Source: Stutzerimonas kirkiae
GTDB taxonomy: Bacteria > Pseudomonadota > Gammaproteobacteria > Pseudomonadales > Pseudomonadaceae
Length of the DNA stretch: 64,000 nt
Direction of reading: 5' to 3'
Assembly: GCF_004327335.1 (NCBI RefSeq)
Contig: NZ_QJUO01000013.1
Coordinates: 1 to 64,000, forward strand
The position numbers and the translations under genes were made by a program. This document shows, piece after piece, positions 1-9,173 of this stretch. Positions within the stretch are counted from its first letter, which is position 1, and each line of letters starts with the position of its first letter. The notes under the pieces were generated by a model that was given only the letters and a program-made list of their open reading frames with translations, ran no database searches and was not told the origin of the DNA.

Positions 1-260
1 ACTATGGAAAGAGCCGGCGGCGCAGTACCGAATCATCCATAGGACTTGCGGTTTCGCCGGTCTGTTTCTTTCAGGCAGCGCCGATAGTGGCTGTGCGGAT
101 GCCTGGTGGTGGGACGGGGCCTTCGCCGCCAGGGATGGCGGCGAAGAGCTACAGGGATGTATTCACGCGTGCCCCGTCCCACCACCAGGCATTCGCACAG
201 GAACGGTGATCCCGAGATCGCGCTCTACGATCCTGAAGCCACAAACACGATTGCCAATCC
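1..260 (+). repeat. Family B repeat, copy B5, cut by the window edge
   Basis: Non-coding. It ends in TTGCCAATCC at 251-260, the terminus shared by the other B copies. A long palindrome has arms at 92-120 and 171-199 that pair over 29 bases with one mismatch. A second, perfect 10-bp hairpin (121-130 with 137-146) sits in its loop. The text matches copies B3 (51016-51429) and B4 (62778-63220) over long stretches. The left end lies outside the window. Short reading frames here look incidental. Confidence 0.8.
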
Positions 261-279
261 AGTAGCGATGTATCGCTCC

Positions 280-429
280 CGGGGCGATCGCGCTATGCAC
301 TGCAAACAGCCGAAAACAGCGCTGGAAGGCTCGAGGCTGGACGAAAGCGTGACAGCCGGTGTTTTTCGTCCAGCGTTCCAGCCTCCGGCGCTTTTATCGA
401 AGCACCAACGGCATAGCGCGATCGCCCCG
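280..429 (+). repeat. Family A miniature inverted-repeat element, copy A1
   Basis: A 150-bp non-coding element. Its ends are perfect 18-bp inverted repeats at 281-298 and 411-428 (GGGGCGATCGCGCTATGC). The interior is also palindromic around GGCTGGACGAAA / TTTCGTCCAGC. It is flanked by direct repeats gtatcgctcc (270-279) and gtatcgcccc (430-439), 9 of 10 identical, which I read as a target-site duplication. It lies 20 bp from the end of repeat B5. With B5 it fills the gap before the reductase gene at 467. Confidence 0.85.
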
Positions 430-466
430 GTATCGCCCCCTGAGACAAGGCATACTCGGTGCTCCA

Positions 467-1564
467 TCAGCGTGGCTTGCGCAATGGCGTATCGCGCTGT
501 GCCGCACGCACGTATTGCGCCGGCCAGGGTACCTCGCTGTCGCGCAAGGCTTCGGCGGCGTGCAGCGGCCAATAGGGGTCGCGCAGCAGTTCCCTGGCCA
601 GCAATACCAGGTCGGCCTGGCCAGTACGCAATATATGCTCGGCCTGCACCGCCTCGGTGATCAGGCCAACCGTCCCGGTGGAGATATGCGCCTCGCGGCG
701 AATACGCTCGGCGAAGCGGGTCTGGTAGCCGGGGCCGATGGGGATTTCCGCATTGACCGCGGTCCCGCCCGTGGAAACATCGATCAAGTCGACCCCCAGG
801 CTCTTCAAGTGACGCGCCAGCTCGACGGTTTCGTCGGCACTCCAGCCGTCCTCGACCCAGTCGGTGGCCGACAGCCGGACGAATAGTGGCAACGCCTGGG
901 GCCAGGACTCGCGTACGGCGGTGGAAACCTCCAGCAGCAAGCGGATACGCCCTGCGAACGAACCGCCATAGCCATCCTGGCGCTGGTTGGAGATCGGCGA
1001 CAGGAACTGGTGCAACAGATAGCCGTGGGCCGCGTGGATCTCCAATACCTTGAAGCCGGCACGCCGGGCACGCCCGGCCGCCTCGACGAACGCCTGGATG
1101 ACCGATGCGATAGCGGCTTCGTCCAGCGCCTGCGGCACCCGGTGCTCCGGATCGAAGGCAATGGCGGAAGGGCCGACGGGGAGCCAGCCGCCCTCCTCCA
1201 GCGGCACGCTGCCGTGCCGGCCCAGCCAAGGCTGCCAGACACTGCCCTTGCGCCCGGCATGTCCCAGTTGTATGCCGGGTACCGCGCCCTGGCTTTCGAT
1301 GAAGGTGGCGATGCGCCGCAAAGGCTCGACCTGCGCCTCATTCCAGAGGCCCAGGTCGCAGGCGCTGATGCGCCCCTCGGGCAATACCGCGGTCGCTTCC
1401 ACCAGCACCAGGCCGGCGCCGCCCACGGCCCGGCTGCCCAGGTGGACCAGATGCCAGTCATTGGCCAGACCATCCTCGGCCGAATACTGGCACATCGGGG
1501 AAACCGCTATGCGATTGGGCAGGGTCAACTGGCGAAGTGTCAGGGGCTGGAATAGATGTGTCAT
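467..1564 (-). CDS. xenA: Old yellow enzyme family NAD(P)H:flavin oxidoreductase (XenA/YqjM class)
   Basis: Cytoplasmic FMN enzyme of 365 aa, predicted to reduce activated alkenes, nitro compounds and other electrophiles with NAD(P)H. The fold is a single TIM barrel. The N-terminus carries the PMCQY motif (Cys25, Tyr27), the pair typical of XenA/YqjM-type thermophilic-like old yellow enzymes. EIHAAHGYLLHQF supplies the two active-site histidines that bind the substrate carbonyl or nitro group. The longer frame starts at 1696, but the ATG at 1564 begins the family-typical MTHLFQPL and has a GAGG upstream. It is divergent from the exporter operon at 1841. Physiological substrate cannot be told from sequence; the closest characterised relative I recognise is XenA of P. 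putida. Confidence 0.88.
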   Translation of the reverse strand: MTHLFQPLTLRQLTLPNRIAVSPMCQYSAEDGLANDWHLVHLGSRAVGGAGLVLVEATAVLPEGRISACDLGLWNEAQVEPLRRIATFIESQGAVPGIQLGHAGRKGSVWQPWLGRHGSVPLEEGGWLPVGPSAIAFDPEHRVPQALDEAAIASVIQAFVEAAGRARRAGFKVLEIHAAHGYLLHQFLSPISNQRQDGYGGSFAGRIRLLLEVSTAVRESWPQALPLFVRLSATDWVEDGWSADETVELARHLKSLGVDLIDVSTGGTAVNAEIPIGPGYQTRFAERIRREAHISTGTVGLITEAVQAEHILRTGQADLVLLARELLRDPYWPLHAAEALRDSEVPWPAQYVRAAQRDTPLRKPR

Positions 1565-1840
1565 GGCTGGCCTCATCTGCAGGGGAATTGCACTTTCAAG
1601 TAAAGACCGCCCGGGACCGAAGGTACAGCCAGCCCATGTACAAGTCGCCATACGGTCTTGCCTCGTCACAACGGCGATCGAGTCGCGCCATCCCATGGCT
1701 GACCTGTGTCAGTATTCCACCCGATGCCGTACCAAAGCAGCGCATGCGGCTTTCCCCGGCCACTGCCATGCTGAACAATAAGCCGATAGCCTTTATCATC
1801 CGCCGACCGGATTCTTCGTTCAAAGCAGGAGCCCCATCCA

Positions 1841-2914
1841 ATGAAACAGGAAAGAAAGGCCACACTCGGCAAACTGGCGTTGCTGGTGGCAGTGCTCGGC
1901 GTGGTCGCCATCGGCTGGTGGACCATGCAGACGGATGAGCTTGGGGAAGGCTTCGCCAGCGCCAATGGGCGCATCGAGGCGACCGAAGTCGATGTCGCGA
2001 GCAAACTGGCTGGCCGCCTGCAGGAGATCCTCGTCGACGAGGGCGACTTCGTGCAGGAGGCGCAGGTGCTGGCGCGCATGGACACGCAGACACTCGAAGC
2101 GCAACTGGCCCAGGCCCAGGCGCAGACGCGCCAGGCACAGAACGCCATCCGTACCGCCGCGGCCCAGGTCAGCCTGCGCCATAGCGAGAAAGTCAGCGCC
2201 GAAGCCGTGGTCGCCCAACGCCAGGCCGAACTCACCGCCGCGCAGAAGCGCCATGCGCGCACCGCCATCCTGGTCAAGCGCAACGCCATGCCCCAGCAGC
2301 AACTGGACGATGACACCGCCCAATTGCAAAGCACCCAGGCCGCGCTTGCGGCGGCACGTGCCCAGGTGCACTCGGCACAGGCCGGCATCGAAGCAGCCGA
2401 ATCCCAAGTCATCGAAGCGGAGTCGGCGGTGGAAGCCGCCCAGGCCAGTGTCGAGCGCCTGCAGGCCGATATCGAGGACAGCCAGCTCAAGGCACCCCGC
2501 AGCGGTCGCGTGCAATACCGGGTCAGCCAACCGGGCGAGGTGCTGGGCGCCGGAGGCAAGGTGCTCAACCTGGTGGACCTGAACGATGTCTACATGACCT
2601 TCTTCTTGCCGTCGCACCAGGCCGGCCGCGTCGCACTGGGCTCGGATGTCCACCTGATCATCGACGCCGCGCCCGATTACGTCATCCCGGCCAAGGTCAG
2701 CTTTGTCGCCAGTGTCGCGCAGTTCACCCCCAAGAGCGTGGAAACCGCCAGCGAGCGGGAGAAACTCATGTTCCGCGTCAAGGCCCGCCTGGACCCGCAA
2801 CTGCTGCGACAACACCTGGAGCAGGTCAAGACCGGCGTCCCCGGCATGGCCTATCTGAAACTCGATGCACAGGCGCAATGGCCTGAACGGTTGCAGATCC
2901 GGGTACCGCAATGA
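1841..2914 (+). CDS. yhiI: HlyD-family membrane fusion protein of an ABC exporter
   Basis: Periplasmic adaptor of 357 aa, anchored by one N-terminal membrane segment (about residues 11-28). The biotinyl/lipoyl-like half-motif follows ([18 protein letters not shown], about 44-61). A long Ala/Gln-rich coiled-coil hairpin spans about 85-215, then the second lipoyl half ([18 protein letters not shown]) and a beta-barrel domain. An AGGAG lies just before the ATG. Its last codon overlaps the start of the next gene (ATGA at 2911), so the three genes form an operon. It should bridge the inner-membrane ABC unit to a TolC-like outer-membrane channel, which is not encoded here. Substrate unknown. Confidence 0.9.
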   Translation: MKQERKATLGKLALLVAVLGVVAIGWWTMQTDELGEGFASANGRIEATEVDVASKLAGRLQEILVDEGDFVQEAQVLARMDTQTLEAQLAQAQAQTRQAQNAIRTAAAQVSLRHSEKVSAEAVVAQRQAELTAAQKRHARTAILVKRNAMPQQQLDDDTAQLQSTQAALAAARAQVHSAQAGIEAAESQVIEAESAVEAAQASVERLQADIEDSQLKAPRSGRVQYRVSQPGEVLGAGGKVLNLVDLNDVYMTFFLPSHQAGRVALGSDVHLIIDAAPDYVIPAKVSFVASVAQFTPKSVETASEREKLMFRVKARLDPQLLRQHLEQVKTGVPGMAYLKLDAQAQWPERLQIRVPQ

Positions 2915-5652
2915 ATGAGAGCACCGCGCCGGTCGTGCGGCTGCAGAAGGTCAGCCTGCACTACAAGGACACCTGCGCCCTCGATGAGGTGACCCTGGAT
3001 ATTCCGGCCAATCGCATGGTCGGTCTGATTGGCCCGGACGGCGTCGGCAAGTCCAGCCTGCTGGCCCTGGTCTCCGGCGCTCGCCGCCTGCAACAGGGCG
3101 AGGTCTGGGCGCTGGGCGGCGACATGGCGCAACGCGGCCACCGGCGCGCGGTCTGCCCGCGTATCGCCTATATGCCACAGGGCCTGGGCAAGAATCTCTA
3201 TCCGACCCTGACCGTCTTCGAGAACCTCGAGTTCTTCGCTCGCCTGTTCGGCCAGGCCCAGGCCGAGCGCGAGGCGCGCATCGCCGACCTGGTGCAGAGC
3301 ACCGGCCTCGCCCCCTTCACCGATCGCCCCGCCGGCAAGCTCTCGGGGGGCATGAAACAGAAGCTCGGCCTGTGCTGCGCGCTGATCCACGACCCCGACC
3401 TGCTGATCCTCGACGAACCCACCACTGGCGTCGATCCGCTCGCCCGCAGTCAGTTCTGGGAACTGATCGAGCGTATCCGCCAGCGCCGCCCCGGCATGAG
3501 CGTGCTGGTCGCCACCGCCTATATGGACGAGGCGCAGCGCTTCGACTGGCTGGTGGCCATGGATGACGGCAAGGTACTCGATACCGGCACCCCCGGCGAA
3601 CTGCTGCAACGCACCGGACGCGACAACCTGGAGGCGGCCTTTATCGCGCTGCTGCCGGAAGAAAAACGCCGCGGCCACCATGAACTGGTGATTCCGCCAC
3701 GCCCCGAGGTCGAGGGCGAGCATGCCGTCGCCATCGAGGCCCACGGCCTGACGTGCCGCTTCGGCGATTTCGTCGCCGTCGATCATGTGGATTTCCGTAT
3801 CGAGCGCGGGGAGATCTTCGGCTTCCTCGGCTCGAACGGTTGCGGCAAGTCCACCACCATGAAGATGCTCACCGGCCTGCAGCCGGCCAGTGAGGGCGAG
3901 GCCTTCCTGTTCGGCCAGCCGGTCGATACCCGCAACATCGACACCCGTCGCCGGGTCGGCTACATGTCGCAGGCCTTCTCGCTGTACAGCGAACTCAGCG
4001 TGCGCCAGAACCTCGACCTGCACGCCCGACTGTTCCATATCCCCGCCGAACGCCGCGATACGCGCATCGAGGAAATGCTCGAACAGTTCGACCTGCACGG
4101 CGTCGCCGAGCAAATGCCCGGCGACCTGCCGCTGGGGGTGCGCCAGCGCCTGTCGCTGGCGGTGGCGGTGATCCACCAGCCGGAAATCCTGATCCTCGAC
4201 GAACCCACCTCGGGTGTCGACCCGGTGGCCCGGGACGGTTTCTGGGAGCTGCTGATCAAGCTCTCGCGCGAAGATGGCGTGACCATTTTCATCTCCACAC
4301 ACTTCATGAACGAGGCACTGCGCTGCGACCGCATGTCGATGATGCATGCCGGGCGCGTGCTCGCCAGCGACACCCCACGTGGCCTGATGGCCAGGCGCGG
4401 GCTGGATACCCTGGAAGAAACCTTCATCGCCTACCTGAAGGATGAAGTCGCGGACGATGGTGCCATGGATAGCGAGAATGCCACGCCATCGGCCGAGCTC
4501 GGCGACAGCCATGCCGACCTGAACGCGCGCTTCAGCCTGCGCCGCCTGCTCAGCTATACCCGGCGCGAGTCCATGGAGCTGCGGCGCGACCCGATCCGCG
4601 CGACCCTGGCGCTGCTCGGCACCGTGCTGCTGATGTTCATCATGGGCTACGGCATCAGCATGGATGTCGAAGACCTGCCCTATGCGGTACTGGACCGCGA
4701 CCAGACCAGCACCAGTCAGACCTATGTGCAGAATATCTCCGGCTCGCGCTATTTCATCGAGAAGTCGCCACTGTACAGCTACGATGAGCTCGACCAGCGC
4801 ATGCGCAACGGCGAACTCAGCCTGGCGGTGGAGATCCCACCCGGCTTCGGCCGCGACCTCAAGCGCGGTGCCGTACCGGAGGTCGGCTTCTGGATCGACG
4901 GCGCCATGCCGACACGCGCCGACACGGTCCAGGGCTATGTCCAGGGCATCCACCTGAGCTACCTGCAGGCGCTGGCCGCCAGTCAGCCCCACGCGGTCGC
5001 CGGCAGCTCCACCGATATCGCCCTGCGCTACCGCTACAACCCCGACGTACGCAGCCTGCCGGCCATGGTGCCGGCGGTGATTCCACTGCTGCTGATGCTG
5101 ATCCCGGCGATGCTCACCGCACTGGGCGTGGTGCGGGAAAAGGAACTGGGGTCGATCACCAACCTCTATGTCACGCCGGTGACACGCCTGGAGTTCCTGG
5201 TCGGCAAGCAGTTGCCCTATATCGTCCTGGGCATGGTCAACTTTTTCCTGCTGGTGGCGCTCGCGGTGCTGATATTCGATGTGCCGGTCAAGGGCAGCCT
5301 GCTGGCCCTGAGCCTCGGTGCGCTGCTCTACGTCATCTGCGCCACCGGCCTCGGGCTGCTGATCTCGTCGGTGCTCAACAGCCAGATCGCGGCGATCTTC
5401 GGCACCGCCATCGCCACCCTGATCCCCGCCACGCAATTCTCCGGGCTGCTGCACCCGGTCTCGGCCATGGAGGGCGCTGGCGCGATGATCGGCAATCTCT
5501 ATCCGACCACCCACTTCCTCACCATCAGCCGCGGCGTGTTCTCGAAAAGCCTGGGGCTGGTGGAACTCTATCCGTACTTCATCCCCCTGCTGCTGACCAT
5601 CCCGGTGCTGACGCTGTTCAGTGTCCTCGGCCTGAAGAAACAGGAGAAATGA
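2911..5652 (+). CDS. rbbA: Double-ATPase ABC transporter fused to an ABC-2 permease (RbbA-like)
   Basis: 913 aa in one chain: two nucleotide-binding domains then a membrane domain. The first ATPase has Walker [10 protein letters not shown] at 41-49, LSGG at 144-147 and [12 protein letters not shown]. The second has GSNGCGKST at about 307-315 and [12 protein letters not shown], but its signature reads LPLGVRQR instead of LSGGQ, a variant I also recall in E. coli RbbA. The membrane part starts near residue 563, followed by a large extracytoplasmic region (about 585-705) and a helix cluster to the end. Overlap with the adaptor gene and a 1-nt gap to the next permease indicate one complex. E. coli RbbA has been linked to ribosomes, but context here favours an efflux pump. 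Confidence 0.88.
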   Translation: MNESTAPVVRLQKVSLHYKDTCALDEVTLDIPANRMVGLIGPDGVGKSSLLALVSGARRLQQGEVWALGGDMAQRGHRRAVCPRIAYMPQGLGKNLYPTLTVFENLEFFARLFGQAQAEREARIADLVQSTGLAPFTDRPAGKLSGGMKQKLGLCCALIHDPDLLILDEPTTGVDPLARSQFWELIERIRQRRPGMSVLVATAYMDEAQRFDWLVAMDDGKVLDTGTPGELLQRTGRDNLEAAFIALLPEEKRRGHHELVIPPRPEVEGEHAVAIEAHGLTCRFGDFVAVDHVDFRIERGEIFGFLGSNGCGKSTTMKMLTGLQPASEGEAFLFGQPVDTRNIDTRRRVGYMSQAFSLYSELSVRQNLDLHARLFHIPAERRDTRIEEMLEQFDLHGVAEQMPGDLPLGVRQRLSLAVAVIHQPEILILDEPTSGVDPVARDGFWELLIKLSREDGVTIFISTHFMNEALRCDRMSMMHAGRVLASDTPRGLMARRGLDTLEETFIAYLKDEVADDGAMDSENATPSAELGDSHADLNARFSLRRLLSYTRRESMELRRDPIRATLALLGTVLLMFIMGYGISMDVEDLPYAVLDRDQTSTSQTYVQNISGSRYFIEKSPLYSYDELDQRMRNGELSLAVEIPPGFGRDLKRGAVPEVGFWIDGAMPTRADTVQGYVQGIHLSYLQALAASQPHAVAGSSTDIALRYRYNPDVRSLPAMVPAVIPLLLMLIPAMLTALGVVREKELGSITNLYVTPVTRLEFLVGKQLPYIVLGMVNFFLLVALAVLIFDVPVKGSLLALSLGALLYVICATGLGLLISSVLNSQIAAIFGTAIATLIPATQFSGLLHPVSAMEGAGAMIGNLYPTTHFLTISRGVFSKSLGLVELYPYFIPLLLTIPVLTLFSVLGLKKQEK

Positions 5653-5653
5653 C

Positions 5654-6769
5654 ATGGCCAGCCTGAGCAACATCCTGCAACTGGGTATCAAGGAGCTACG
5701 CAGCCTGTACCGCGACCCGGCGCTGGTACTGCTGATCGTCTATGCGTTCACCCTGGGCATCTACTCCAGCGCCACCGGCGTGCCGGAAGCGCCGCACCGC
5801 GCCACCATCGGCGTCATCGACGAAGACCAGTCGCAGGTTTCCCAGCGCATCATCAGTGCCTTCCAGATGCCCTACTTCCTGCCGCCCAAGCCCATCGACC
5901 TGCAGGAAATGGACCAGGGCATGGATGCCGGCCTCTACACCTTCACCCTGAGCATCCCGCCCGACTACCAGCAGGACCTGCTGGCCGGACGCCAACCGAC
6001 CATCCAGCTCAACGTGGATGCCACGCAGATCACCCAGGCCTTCACTGGCGCGGGGCATATCCAGCAGATCATCAGCGACGAGACCAGCGCCTTCCTCGCC
6101 CGCTATAAAAGCGCCAGCGCACTGCCGGTGAATGCCGTGGTGCACATGAAGTACAACCCCAACCTGGTGCGCTCCTGGTTCGGCGCGGTGAACGAGGTGA
6201 TCAACCAGATCACCCTGCTGTCGATCATCCTCACCGGCGCGGCACTGATCCGCGAACGCGAGCATGGCACCATCGAACACCTGCTGGTGATGCCCATCAC
6301 CCCCTTCGAGATCATGTGCGCCAAGGTCTGGTCGATGGGGCTGGTGGTACTCTGCGCATCGGCCATCGCCCTGGCGCTGGTGGTCGAAGGCTGGCTGGCG
6401 GTACCGATTCCCGGCTCCATACCGCTGTTCCTCAGCGGTGCGGCGTTGCATCTGTTCGCCACGACCTCGATGGGCATCTTCTTCGGTACCCTGGCGCGCT
6501 CCATGCCGCAACTGGGCCTGCTGGTGATCCTGGTGCTGATGCCCTTGCAGATTCTCTCGGGAGGCATGACCCCACGTGAAAGCATGCCGGAGTTGGTGCA
6601 GCAGATCATGCTGGCGGCACCGACCACTCACTTCGTGCAACTGGCCCAGGCCATCCTGTTCCGAGGCGCCAATATTTCCATCGTCTGGCCGCAACTGCTG
6701 GCCTTGATCGCCATCGGCTCGGTGTTTTTCGTCGGCGCCCTGTCACGCCTGAGAAAATCCCTGCACTGA
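5654..6769 (+). CDS. yhhJ: ABC-2 type permease subunit
   Basis: Inner-membrane permease of 371 aa, third gene of the exporter operon, starting 2 bases after the previous stop. One helix near residues 20-45 is followed by an extracytoplasmic domain of about 130 residues, then a bundle of five to six helices (about 175-365) containing the ABC-2 signature region RSMPQLGLLVILVLMPLQIL. It probably pairs with the membrane half of the RbbA-like protein, making a heteromeric transporter with the HlyD adaptor. Close kin are annotated YhhJ. The substrate is unknown. Confidence 0.87.
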   Translation: MASLSNILQLGIKELRSLYRDPALVLLIVYAFTLGIYSSATGVPEAPHRATIGVIDEDQSQVSQRIISAFQMPYFLPPKPIDLQEMDQGMDAGLYTFTLSIPPDYQQDLLAGRQPTIQLNVDATQITQAFTGAGHIQQIISDETSAFLARYKSASALPVNAVVHMKYNPNLVRSWFGAVNEVINQITLLSIILTGAALIREREHGTIEHLLVMPITPFEIMCAKVWSMGLVVLCASAIALALVVEGWLAVPIPGSIPLFLSGAALHLFATTSMGIFFGTLARSMPQLGLLVILVLMPLQILSGGMTPRESMPELVQQIMLAAPTTHFVQLAQAILFRGANISIVWPQLLALIAIGSVFFVGALSRLRKSLH

Positions 6770-6777
6770 CCCAGCCT

Positions 6778-6797
6778 GGCGCGCCATGAGGCGCGCC
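6778..6797 (+). terminator. Hairpin after the exporter operon
   Basis: GGCGCGCC (6778-6785) and GGCGCGCC (6790-6797), self-complementary arms around an ATGA loop, start 9 bases after the permease stop. No T-run follows, so intrinsic termination is possible but unproven. Confidence 0.4.
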
Positions 6798-6862
6798 GCT
6801 GCGCCGTCCCCCCGTCCTATCCAGCCCCTCCCGAAAACACCCTGCCCGATTGGTCAAACCTA

Positions 6863-6904
6863 TTTCCACGGCGAGCTATAATTATTATAATGGTAAGTAT
6901 TATC
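6863..6904 (+). promoter_or_regulatory. Predicted promoter overlapped by a Fur-like box, upstream of the Tad two-component genes
   Basis: TATAAT at 6886-6891 is a perfect -10. TTTCCA at 6863-6868 matches the -35 consensus at 4 of 6 positions with 17-bp spacing. The 19 bases 6886-6904 match the classical Fur consensus GATAATGATAATCATTATC at 15 of 19 positions and cover the -10. The predicted transcript would start near 6898 and carry the 16-bp box and the regulator gene at 6993. Fur repression is inferred from the overlap only. Confidence 0.55.
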
Positions 6905-6910
6905 ATTAGA

Positions 6911-6926
6911 CTTAAGGATTCTTAAT
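6911..6926 (+). promoter_or_regulatory. Putative response-regulator binding box (copy 1)
   Basis: CTTAAGGATTCTTAAT, a direct repeat TTAAG-N5-TTAAT, resembles sites of OmpR-family regulators of the PmrA/QseB/BqsR type. A 15-of-16 identical copy lies upstream of flp at 9050-9065. Its presence 67 bp before the regulator gene suggests autoregulation. Confidence 0.55.
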
Positions 6927-6992
6927 CCCATCGCCTTGCCATGATTGTTAAAAAGACTCCCGCTTTAGCCCACACTCACTGAGGAACAGCGC

Positions 6993-7658
6993 ATGCGCGT
7001 TCTGGTAGTAGAAGACGACGCCTCCGTCAGCCACTGGATCGGCAGCAAACTGCATGCCTCAGGGCATAATTTCCGCCTGGCCGATGATGGCGAAGGTGCC
7101 CTGCAGATGATCCAGAACGAAGCCTTCGATGTCGTCATCCTCGACCGCGTGCTGCCCAGGATGGACGGCATCGAACTGCTGAACCGCCTCAACGGGCGGG
7201 CACGCCCGCCGATTCTCGTACTCTCGGCCAACGACCAGATAGCAGATCGCGTCGAAGGACTGCGTGCCGGTGCCGACGACTACCTGGGCAAGCCCTTCGA
7301 TTTCACCGAACTGCTGCTGCGCCTGGAACTGCTGGCCAAGCGCAATACCCACCTGCAGCAGGACGAGCGCCTGCACATCGAAGACCTGTGCATCGACCTC
7401 AACCGCCGGGAAGTACAGCGCAACGGCAACAGCATCGATCTCACCGACAAGGAGTTCAAGCTGCTGCAGGTACTGGCCGAACACCAGGGCCAGACCGTTA
7501 CCCGCGCCATGCTGCTGGAAAAGGTCTGGGGCTATCACTTCGATCCACAGACCAACCTGATCGACGTGCACCTGTCGAAGTTGCGCAACAAGATCGACAA
7601 GGGCTTCGAGCGCCCGCTGATCCGCACCATAAGGGCCATCGGCTATGTCCTGGGGTAG
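6993..7658 (+). CDS. OmpR/PhoB-family response regulator, likely controlling the Tad pilus
   Basis: 221 aa. The receiver domain (about 1-115) has the acidic pocket EDD at 7-9, phospho-acceptor Asp51 in VVILDRVLPRMDG and Lys100 in YLGKPFD. The C-terminal winged helix (about 125-221) ends in the usual LIDVHLSKLRNKID ... IRAIGYVLG. The kinase gene starts 14 bp before this gene ends, so the two are co-translated. Sequence type is closest to QseB/PmrA-like regulators, not to PprB, which serves the Tad locus of P. aeruginosa. Position directly before flp and shared upstream boxes make it the probable Tad regulator. Confidence 0.92.
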   Translation: MRVLVVEDDASVSHWIGSKLHASGHNFRLADDGEGALQMIQNEAFDVVILDRVLPRMDGIELLNRLNGRARPPILVLSANDQIADRVEGLRAGADDYLGKPFDFTELLLRLELLAKRNTHLQQDERLHIEDLCIDLNRREVQRNGNSIDLTDKEFKLLQVLAEHQGQTVTRAMLLEKVWGYHFDPQTNLIDVHLSKLRNKIDKGFERPLIRTIRAIGYVLG

Positions 7659-9039
7659 CACCCGCAACCTGCGTCTGCTGCTCAACACCAGTAACTTTCG
7701 CCAGGCCGCCACCATTGCCTTCATCTGCCTGCTGGTCGCGTTGATGTCCATGGTTTTCAGCAACCACCTGCTGGAAATAGTCATGCGCAGCCACGTACGC
7801 GACATGATCCTCACCGACATCCGCTCGCAGCAGTTGCATGGGCGCCTTACCGAAGCCAGGAACGTCGCCGCGGCGCTCACCTACCGGCAGCCCTTCGAGT
7901 TGCGCAAGGATCGCCACTCGATCGTCTTCGACAGCGCCGACCAACCGCTGTATGGCGACGCCCGGCTGATGCCTCGCGACAACTGCCCGGCACCCTGCGC
8001 GAGCAACTGGCGCCACGCCGAACTGCGGGACTCCAGAGGCCGCACCATGGAAATCCTCGGGCTGGTCGTACCACTTTCCGACGGCGGGCAATATTTCAGC
8101 GCCTACGACCTGCGCCCGATGCTGGAAAGAACCCGCATCATCCCGCTGCTCGCCAGTGCCAGCCTGTTGATCATCCTGCTGTCGATCATGCTGATCAGCC
8201 TGCCCTTCAGCATTCGCAACCTGTCGCGCATCAACCGTATCCGCGATGCGCTCGGGCGCTATGCCAGCGGCGACCACAGCGCGATGGTCCCGCATGACCG
8301 CCAGGGCGACGAGTTCGACCAGTTGGGCAACGAAATCAACCAGGGCCTGCACCGTATCAACCGGCTGATGGATGAAGTGCAGAACATCACCAGCCATATC
8401 GCCCACGAACTGCGTACACCGCTGACACGCCTGCAGGGCCGGTTGTGGAATGTCGCGGAAATGGTCGACGGCGCTGCCCGCGATGAATTGCAGCGCGCCA
8501 TCCAGGATGGCGAGCGCATCCAGAACCTGTTCCGCGCGGTCATGCGTATCGCCGAGGTGGAAACCGGCCGCTGCGCCCATCAGTTCGAGCCGATCCACGC
8601 CCGCCAGTTGCTCGAGGATATCCGCGAGTACTACTTGCCACTGGCGGAGGAACGCGCCTGCGAACTGGTGATCCAGACGGCCGACGACTGCCAGCTCTAT
8701 GGCGACCGGGCACTGCTGTTCCAGGCCCTGGCCAACCTGATCGACAACGCACTCAAGTACGGACCGACCGGCAAGCCCATCACCCTCGCCATCCATAACC
8801 TGCATGGCTGGAGCCGCATCAGCGTGTCCGACCAGGGCAACGGCATCCCGCACCCGCTCAACGACAAGGCGATAGAGCGCTTCCAGCGCCTGGATACCAG
8901 TGGCGATACCCCCGGCAACGGCCTGGGGCTGACCCTGACCAAGGCCATCGCCGACCTGCACGGTGGCGAGCTGACCCTTGAGGACAACCAGCCGGGCTTG
9001 CGCGCGATACTGAGAATACGCGCCCTGCAGCGCGACTGA
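7645..9039 (+). CDS. Sensor histidine kinase partner
   Basis: 464 aa inner-membrane kinase. Helix 1 spans about residues 22-44 and helix 2 about 164-190, with a periplasmic sensor of about 115 residues between them. A HAMP linker follows. The H-box SHIAHELRTPLTRL has His254. The ATPase domain shows the N-box LANLIDNALKYGP (about 363), SDQGNGIP and GNGLGLTL. The periplasmic part contains a CPAPC pair (Cys114, Cys118), a possible metal or redox site. It overlaps the regulator gene by 14 bp. Signal unknown; architecture is that of QseC/PmrB-type kinases. Confidence 0.92.
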   Translation: MSWGSTRNLRLLLNTSNFRQAATIAFICLLVALMSMVFSNHLLEIVMRSHVRDMILTDIRSQQLHGRLTEARNVAAALTYRQPFELRKDRHSIVFDSADQPLYGDARLMPRDNCPAPCASNWRHAELRDSRGRTMEILGLVVPLSDGGQYFSAYDLRPMLERTRIIPLLASASLLIILLSIMLISLPFSIRNLSRINRIRDALGRYASGDHSAMVPHDRQGDEFDQLGNEINQGLHRINRLMDEVQNITSHIAHELRTPLTRLQGRLWNVAEMVDGAARDELQRAIQDGERIQNLFRAVMRIAEVETGRCAHQFEPIHARQLLEDIREYYLPLAEERACELVIQTADDCQLYGDRALLFQALANLIDNALKYGPTGKPITLAIHNLHGWSRISVSDQGNGIPHPLNDKAIERFQRLDTSGDTPGNGLGLTLTKAIADLHGGELTLEDNQPGLRAILRIRALQRD

Positions 9040-9049
9040 GGATCAATTC

Positions 9050-9065
9050 CTTAAGCATTCTTAAT
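9050..9065 (+). promoter_or_regulatory. Putative response-regulator binding box (copy 2), upstream of flp
   Basis: CTTAAGCATTCTTAAT differs by one base from the box at 6911-6926. It ends 25 bp before the A/T-rich GAATAACT (9091-9098), a spacing that would suit an activator touching the -35 region. The pilin ATG is at 9174. This is the best candidate for the main Tad operon promoter. Confidence 0.55.
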
Positions 9066-9173
9066 GATCGGCCGCTTGCCGCCCAGTTGAGAATAACTCC
9101 TAATATCGACACTGTTCGAAGGGATGAGATTCCCTCGGAAATTATCCCTCCCCCATCCTCAAGGAGTCGCTAC

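Noticed and set aside
4129-4152. Defective second ATPase in the RbbA-like protein
   Set aside because: LPLGVRQR replaces LSGGQ, but the same form is, as I recall, present in E. coli RbbA, so it is a family trait and not a new defect.
6993-9039. Two-component pair as PprA/PprB
   Set aside because: The regulator is a plain OmpR-type winged-helix protein and the kinase has a periplasmic sensor and HAMP. PprB is a different class of regulator, so the names were not transferred.
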